A program made the translations under genes and the position numbers. From positions 385,436,687-385,500,686 of the forward strand of contig JAUMIR010000001.1 in assembly GCA_030847615.1 (NCBI GenBank): a stretch of DNA of 64,000 bases, written 5' to 3'. Below the pieces are notes generated by a model. It saw nothing but the letters and a program-made list of their open reading frames with translations, ran no database searches and was not told the origin of the DNA. Shown here one piece after another: positions 57,370-64,000 of this stretch. Within the stretch, counting starts at the first letter, position 1; each line of letters opens with the position of its first letter. This stretch comes from Gambelia wislizenii (Eukaryota; Chordata; Lepidosauria; Squamata; Crotaphytidae).

Positions 57370-58110
57370 TTAATTTCCCTTTATTTTGTTTCCCAACGCC
57401 CCTCCCTCTCTCGCCCCCCCCTTTCCTTTCCTTCCCTTTTGGTCTCCGGCTCCCCCTTTGTTTGTTTGCATCGCGCCACGTGGGCGCCCCTTCCTTCGTT
57501 CCTTGTTCCGTCCCTTTGCCCCAACTGCCTTCCTTCTACGGCCCTCTTTGTTTGCCCCCGGTTTCGTCCTTCTCCCTTGTTCCGCTCCGGCTCCCCCTTT
57601 GTTTGTTTGCCTCGCGCCACGTGGGCGCCCCTTCCCCGCGCTTCCTCGTTCCTCGTTCCTCGTTCCGCCCGCCCGCGCCTACCTGCTCCGGCCCGCGCTC
57701 TCGCCGCCCGCGCCTACCTTCTCCGGCCCGTGCTCTCCCCGCCCGTGCCTACCTTCTCTGGCCCGCGCTCTCCCCGCCCGCGCCTACCTTCTCCGGCCTG
57801 CGCTCTCCCCGCCCGTGCCTACCTTCCCCGGCCCGCGCCTACCTTCTCCAGCCCGCGCCTACCTTCCCCGGCGCGCTTCCTCCTGCGTTCTGCAGCCCGC
57901 CAGTGCCTACCTTCTCCGGTCCGCTCTCCCCCCCGCCCGCGCCTACCTTCTCCGGCCTGCGCCTACCTTCTTCGGCCCGCTCTTCCCCCCCGCCCGCGCC
58001 TACCTTCTCTGGCCTGCGCCTACCTTCTCCGGCCCTTACCTTATCCCACGTGGGCGCCCCCTGCTGTTTGTTTACTGATATCGCGCCACGTGGGCGCTCT
58101 CGGCCTTTTG
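57370..58110. repeat. CpG-rich minisatellite with 20- and 35-bp periods
   Basis: From about 57.68 kb the block is built from GCCTACCTTCTCCGGCCCGC (20 bp) and a 35-bp version adding GCTCTCCCCGCCC. Before and after it the motif GCCACGTGGGCGCC, containing an E-box CACGTG, recurs near 57476, 57617, 58047 and 58086. Open frames of up to 246 codons in all three plus-strand phases are composition artefacts. Confidence 0.85.
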
Positions 58111-58660
58111 CTTTTTATTAAAATCAATTTGATTCATTGGTTTAATTCATTTAATTCATTTAAGCATTTAAACATTTAATTCATTTGGGTTTTTTAATTA
58201 AAACGTTTGGGCACATTGTTTTTTAATTAAATCGTTTGGGCACATTTAATTCATTTGGGTTTTAATTAAATAGTTTTAATTCAATTTTAATTCATTTTTT
58301 CCATTGATTAATCCGTTGGCACATTTAATTGATTTGGGTTTTTAATGAAATCGTTTTAATTCAATTTTAAATCAATTTTCCATTGATTAAATCGTGTTGG
58401 CACACTTATTTCATTTGGGTTTTTTAATTAAATATTGATTTGGGTTTTTAATGAAATCGTTTTAATTCAATATTTCATTTGGGTTTTTAATTAAATATTG
58501 ATTTGGGTTTTTAATGAAATCGTTTTAATTCAATTTTAAATCAATTTTCCATTGATTAAATCGTGTTGGCACACTTATTTCATTTGGGTTTTTAATTAAA
58601 TCGTCTTAATTCAATTTTGAATCAATTTTCCATTGATTTATTGCTTGCATTTGATTGCCT
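58110..58660. repeat. AT-rich tandem repeat block
   Basis: Repeats of ATTTGGGTTTTTAATTAAAT, AATCGTTTTAATTCAATTTT, TCAATTTTCCATTGATTAAA and CGTGTTGGCACACTTATTTC in roughly 120-bp higher-order units (for example the blocks ending near 58420 and 58590). The sharp switch from CpG-rich to AT-rich at 58.11 kb is notable. Confidence 0.8.
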
Positions 58661-59178
58661 TTGGCACACTTTATTCATTCACATTTCGTTACTTGCATTT
58701 AATTTAGCACATTGACTAAAATCATTCTAATTCATTGATTAATTACCTGCAGTTAATTTGTTCTGGCACAGTTGGTTCAATTTAAGTCAATTTAATTTAA
58801 TTCATGGTTTTGCTTTCCATTGTTTGCTTTGCTTTGTTGTGTGTTTCAAGAGTATTTTCAGGATTAATTTTTCCATGATTCATTTCAAGTGTGTTTTCCT
58901 GATTAATTTCTAGTCCATTATTACTGCTCTTATATTTTTTGTTCTGGCATTGGAATTATTTGCCTTTATTTTGCGGTTCCACTTTCTAGGCTTTTCTTTG
59001 CCTTTACCCTGCTGTTACAATTTCTAGGCCATTATTTGCCTTTATTCTGCTGTTCCAATCTTTAGGTCTTTATTTTGCTGTTACAATTGCTGGGCCTTTT
59101 ATTTGCAGTTCCGATTTTTAGGCCTTTAATTTGGGGCCTTCACTAATAGATTCTGTGCTTGTCGTTTGCTACAGCGTC

Positions 59179-59430
59179 ATGGCCCCCAAAGCCAGGAAAG
59201 GTGGTAAAGGCAAGGTGCCAGCGGAACCAGCCCGCCCTCGGGAACCGGTCGAACCAGTAGTGCCTGCCCCCCCTAATGACCCAGTTGAGCCTGCGTATCC
59301 TGTACCTAGGGACAGGATTGAGAACGTGTTACAACAAATCTTGGATCGCTTGCAGGCCTTCGGGTTGATGGGGTACACTTGTCGGATTTGGGGATCCAGC
59401 TCTTTCTTGAGGGTATGCAGCAGGGGATGA
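59179..59430 (+). CDS. Small gag-like frame of the composite element
   Basis: An 83-codon frame from ATG at 59179 (GCGTCATGG, a good start context) begins MAPKARKGGKGKVPAEPARP, a basic then proline/glutamate/valine-rich N-terminus. It continues DRIENVLQQILDRLQAFGL, a predicted helix. It stops at 59430. Downstream, in another phase, 59590-59750 encodes a proline/glycine-rich stretch (GYRDVGYPWGQPRVGDPPQK). The order (basic start, helix, P/G-rich tail) resembles gag proteins of LTR/DIRS elements, but there is no zinc knuckle. Likely truncated by frameshift. Confidence 0.35.
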   Translation: MAPKARKGGKGKVPAEPARPREPVEPVVPAPPNDPVEPAYPVPRDRIENVLQQILDRLQAFGLMGYTCRIWGSSSFLRVCSRG

Positions 59431-59940
59431 GGGCTGTGTTAGCGTCCTCTTGGGGGGATAGAGGCTAAGTGGACACTTGCCCCTATCTATGGCTGGGAGC
59501 GGGGAGATTATAACTTGGCGTTCACCTATGGCAACCTCAAATTGAGTGGTAGGATATCTTCCACTGAACTGTACCGGCGTCCCTAATGGATAGGGTACAG
59601 GGATGTAGGATATCCTTGGGGTCAGCCTCGGGTGGGAGATCCTCCACAGAAGCCATATGGCTTAGGGATTTCCTTCCCGACGCGGGGCCCTCCAGCAGTT
59701 GGCGCCCAAGGGGAACCCCTTACATCGGGATCCCCCTTGGGGCTCAGGTGAGTCGCCCAGGGACGCTGGGGGTTAGGTCGGTTGTGACCAACCGCCCATG
59801 TGCGTGCCCCCCATGAGGGATCTCCCCCCTTTAGCACATTCGGCATACCTCAAGAAACTACAATAAATAGGAAATCTATCAATAAAGTGGCCCATATTTC
59901 AACCCAAACTTCTGTGTGTGGTCTCGTCATTTCTGCGTCA

Positions 59941-62900
59941 ATCATTAACTGTTAATTTATTTTGAGAAAAATAAACTTTTCAAAAAGTGTAATTAAAACA
60001 CTAGCTGCCTTTTGGTCTTGAGACTATAACTATACCTATTATTTGCATAGTTTTCCAAGCTCTGAAAACACCAGTGAGTGAGATTTAAGGCACATAAAAC
60101 CATGTATATGGAAGCCTATATGCCTGTTTCAGCTGTACCTATACATGTAGTAAAGACATGGGACTATTTAGATCAGGAAATTCAGTTGTCACAAATCAAG
60201 TTACCAGACTTATGTTAAAATACTAAGTCATGTGGAAATTACGTTTGAGCTGATGAAGCAAAGCAGTTCAAACAAAGGACTCCAAATTGCCAGTTCTTGC
60301 TTCATCATTCAGCTAGCTATGAACTTACTGAGTGGTCTCAGGCAGCCCGGAACTCTTGGCCTTCATTCCCTGTACTAGCAGTGGGAAACACAAAGCCATT
60401 CAGAAATTGTTGGACTGCAATACCCATCAGTTTTACTAAGCATGGTCAATGGTTAGGAATGAGAAGATTCCCATCCAACAATGCCTGAATGGCCACACAT
60501 TCCACATCTCTGTCTGTAATATACTTGCCCATCTTGCATGATTATGAGCTATTGAATGGAAAGTATTTGTAATGTTCAAATATGAATTTGTTGATATGTA
60601 CATGTATTCATACACATGCAGAATAATTTAGCTTTACAATATATGGATATAAAAGATGGGATCAGAGAGAGCGAATTGTACAATTGCTGCTGCAATCATC
60701 ATGTGCTGTAGAAGAGGATTTTTGTTTGTTTGTTTATATGTTACAACCTGTACATGGTAGCACAACTGGGTAACTGTAAGGCCAACAGAGAGTTGAATGT
60801 GTCCCATTTAAATTCTATTGGCATTGAAATAACAGCACCCACCACCTCACACTTTATTGAAGGTTCCAGGCTCTACCTGGATGCCAAACTGAGTCATACT
60901 TCACTTTGGATTCCTGTCAAAAAATATAGAGCACAGGAGAGGAAAGCATTTTTCAAGGAATCACACTCTGGTTGTCATTTCTGCATATGAACACAAAGGG
61001 ATTATTTTGAAGCTAAGTCGTATTCCAATATGAGTAAAAGCTAGAGCACATGGATCCAACATCATGTGTGCCTTGCAGGGCGGAAATACAAAATTTACAG
61101 CAGTAATTTTCAGTACTTTCCAGGTAACATAAAAATAGTGTAATTCTTTATTGAACTGGTATCTATTTGTATTTTACAACTCTTCTGTTACTTCTCACAA
61201 AACACCCATGAGTATCTTTTTATAGAACTCCATAAACTATTACATTTTCTGTCAGATCTACCAAACACTTGCAGATTCAGAAAGACAAAGGGCAAGATGT
61301 TCTTATTAAATTCTGTGTGGGAGTTTTTAACCTTCTTTTTTCCTCCAAGGTTAAAAAATATTTGAGTTTGTTAAAGCAATGCATGGTCCAGTATTAGCAG
61401 AATGGACATTCATTCCTCTTGAAATCCCAGTTGACTTCAAAAATGCTCTTTCACACTTTAAAAGTAAAAAAAAAAAGCCATCCTTGCTTGGTGAACTAAT
61501 AGTCCTTACCATTTTTAACAGTGACATCTCCACCAAGACTCCTATACTCAGAACTATTGAAACAATTTAATATTTTAATTTAAAATTACATTCAATTTCA
61601 TGAACTCTAAGATATGTTTTATTTTATTTTTAAGCAAGAAATATTGGAAGCAAAGAGACATCAACACTTCTATAAAGGGATTAGTGAGAGAAGGAAGTCT
61701 AGATAACACCTGACCTTTGTTTCATATCTCTATATTTTCTTTGGTCTATGTACTTAAGCCTTTTGCTTCCTTCTTACCTGTTGAGGTCACTCCCCCACCC
61801 TTTCTTCAAGAAGTTAGTATCAAGTTACACCCTCACAGGCCAGCTTTTCGGGCCTCTTGTAACCAAATATAGGTCAACTTCTTTTGTCTATCTCCTTTCC
61901 TATCCCAAGATGGTTCTCCTGATACAATAAACATGGCTTTTCTTTTTACTTAACAAGAGCATCCTGAATAATTACCCCTGTCTCTACCACAGTTCATATT
62001 GCACTAGCTAGCCCTGGTGCACTGTGCTTAATATAGCTACTAAATATCATTACAGGGGGGAATTATGTGGAATATGTTGTTACTGCTACAATCCTGTACA
62101 CAGATACCAGGACAAAGCCCTAGAAATTCAATGGGACTTTTCCAGTGGAGAGCCTTGCATTTCTATACCCAGAAACTAACCATTCAATTACATAAATTTA
62201 CATATACTCCCCAGTAGGGGTTCACAGCATATAAACTCCACATACACTCCTACCCAACCATTCTCTGAAGATGCCAGCCACAGATGCAGGTGAAATATCA
62301 GAAAGAAACTATTCCAGAACACGGCCTCACAGCCCAGAAAAAAACCAAGGAAAATCTATTAAGCACGCATACCTAAATACAGGTAAAATTCCTATTAGTG
62401 AATGCCAGGTATTATGTTCCTAAATGCTTTTGCCTTTCAGAATCTGAGACAGGTCACACAGCTCAGAACAGCTGCTGCACATTCACTATATAAGAGAGCT
62501 GGGCAACTTGTGGCCCTTTGGATATTGTCAGACTGAAACACTCCCTATTAGCCCAGCCAGCACAGATAATAGTCAGAGATGATACAGTTGCAGTCCAACA
62601 ATGATGGTGGGGCAGTTTCCTAGCTTTGCTATTGAGTGAGGAGACAGAAGCAACTCAAGTCACTGCAACATCTGCCCCTAAAGACAAATGGAGGATGAGT
62701 AAAGGGCACTGGAAGAGCCCCTCTCAGACATTTCCTCACCTAACACCTACAGTACATATAAGTACTAAGGTTATGTGCTACAGTTACTGATTATTTCTCA
62801 TCTTTATTTCTATATCACACTTTTTTCTCAACCATCACCTCTTCAACAGGTGAAGAGGACAAGAATTTCCACATAGACAGCTCCATGGAGATGGCATGGC

Positions 62901-64000
62901 AAGTCTACAGCATTAGAGCTTCAGATTTTTTTTTTTCGGTGGGTCAGTAGACTTGTCAACCTGATTGTCCTGGACAGGCTCCTGCACTTCTTCAAACTCC
63001 ATGGCATATGACTAATATATACCAGATGAATGCATGGTGATCAAGTAGATGGATCCATGTGGAAGATGACACTGGATGTCTTTCCAATACAACTGTCAAA
63101 GGAACAAAACCCTACCTACAGTAGAAAGTTAGGTCCCCATCCATGAGTCTTTCTTTCAGAAGTATGCTACCTATTCATTGGACTGAGTGCTTAGTTGTTG
63201 AATTATCAAAATCAGGAAGTGTCCTGATTTTCTCTTAATTTAAGGATGAAAAAGAAACATCCTTAAATGTTTTTAAAAAAACACATCTACACGTATATCT
63301 CATTTTACAGCTACATTCTTGTTTCTATTTTAGTAAGAGAAAGGTGTGCAACTTGGTGTAACCTAACAGGGTTCCGTCTCCTTTCGTGCATTAAACAAGT
63401 ATTAAATACCTAACCTAACAAGGTAATCACGTATATTTGTTTGTACTAGGACTAAGCTCTAAAAAGACTTTGTGGTGTAAAGTCTCAAGCCTGGAACATT
63501 TCTAATTTTTTTTTAAAAAAAGCTTCTAAGAATGTGCTGAGTTCATGTCACTCACACAATTGGGGTTAAAGAAGAAGGCTTCTGTTTCAATGGCTGTTGC
63601 AGAGGCATTTTAGAGGTTACCTCCTGGATTTATTTAATCACAAAATAATATGATTAATTTTACATTCCATTTGTTTTTTTCTAACAAGTAAACTATCCAC
63701 TGTGACCAAATTCTCTTACTTGGCTATTAGTGCAACAAAACATTCAATTTATGCATTGTAAAGGACAACAAAACAACATCGCTGAGAATTAGGAACAAGA
63801 AGGTAAATAGTACTCCACTTCAAGGGATGCATGTAACCTTCAGAATGTTAATCATTTATTGTGTAGACTTTTCTAAAAAGCAAGTAAAAGTATAATTAAC
63901 TGCAGCAAGGACAAGTTACTCAATACACTGCTTAATTGGCACCTCCTAAGACCACCAGTGTGGCTCAAAATAATTATATCACTTTCCTGTAGTAAAATGA
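59941..64000. other. Intronic DNA, mostly featureless, with small repeat scraps
   Basis: No NELL1 exon was recognised. 60375-60470 and 62495-62620 look like worn hAT MITEs (GTTGGACTGCAATACCCATC; ACTTGTGGCCCTTTGGATAT). 62240-62350 carries a conserved reptile repeat block (CTGAAGATGCCAGCCACAGA, then ACGGCCTCACAGCCC), possibly from a Penelope-like element. The remainder shows nothing identifiable. Confidence 0.45.

Larger units (their letters stand above)
56955..59940 (+). mobile_element. Composite retroelement-like unit with two minisatellites and a gag-like frame
   Basis: Begins TGTAACAGACACCCCCACGG with a fold-back GGATCC...GGATCCGGGGG. It then holds a CpG-rich minisatellite (57.37-58.11 kb), an AT-rich repeat block (58.11-58.66 kb), a T-rich spacer, a gag-like frame (59179-59430) and downstream gag-like sequence. 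It ends with polyadenylation signal AATAAA (59881-59886) and a GT-rich end GTGTGTGGTCTCGTC...TCTGCGTCA. No reverse transcriptase, no matching LTR and no target duplication were found. A non-autonomous LTR- or DIRS-type element is my best guess; the outer borders are inferred. Confidence 0.45.

Noticed and set aside
57386..58179. Three overlapping 219-246 codon frames rich in Pro, Arg, Ala
   Set aside because: All three phases of a 20/35-bp minisatellite are open; a composition effect.

Overview
The window is a piece of vertebrate nuclear DNA, most likely from a squamate reptile (a lizard rather than a snake, but this is only a guess). It holds five exons of one protein-coding gene on the minus strand. 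The rest is intron filled with transposable elements. The squamate call rests on the repeat mix: BovB/RTE, CR1, L2 and L1 LINEs side by side, tRNA-derived SINEs, many short Tigger-, hAT- and Harbinger-like DNA elements, and solo LTRs. No prokaryotic genes, CRISPR arrays or operons are present.

The gene is NELL1, which encodes a secreted glycoprotein with thrombospondin-N, VWC and EGF domains. In transcription order (right to left) the exons are 54413-54279, 53106-53004, 42279-42206, 37272-37173 and 18667-18539. All have AG/GT splice sites, and their phases join into one open frame of 541 coding bases (about 180 residues). They encode the end of the coiled-coil linker, both VWC modules of the central region and the first EGF-like module. 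Intron sizes are 1,172, 10,724, 4,933 and 18,505 bases. The signal peptide and thrombospondin-N exons must lie beyond base 64000. The later EGF and C-terminal VWC exons must lie beyond base 1.

Layout: 1-2.3 kb is an old L1 (minus). At 2.7-3.6 kb is an L2 3' part. At 4.7-6.0 kb a CR1 carries two nested insertions. At 7.1-7.8 kb is a probable solo LTR, at 9.2-10.0 kb a CR1 reverse-transcriptase fragment, and at 10.25-10.8 kb an LTR with leader remnant. At 15.8-17.5 kb a Tigger-ended element is packed with GC-rich palindromic tandem repeats, and a second element of the same architecture lies at 32.0-34.0 kb, itself split by a 600-base solo LTR. At 19.2-22.8 kb a broken LTR retroelement has a gag-like frame with a coiled coil and a CCHC zinc knuckle. 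At 25.4-27.8 kb BovB and L2 pieces are mixed. At 28.5, 38.6, 46.8, 51.2 and 53.4 kb are inverted-repeat DNA elements. At 45.9 and 49.3 kb two nearly identical 380-base repeats face each other. At 56.96-59.94 kb an unusual retroelement-like unit has a GC-rich minisatellite, an AT-rich minisatellite and a small basic gag-like frame.

The points most worth a second look are the two satellite-loaded Tigger-like elements, the composite unit at 57-60 kb, the inverted repeat pair at 46/49 kb, and a 159-base exon-like open frame at 47.6-47.8 kb with canonical splice sites whose inclusion in NELL1 would create a stop.
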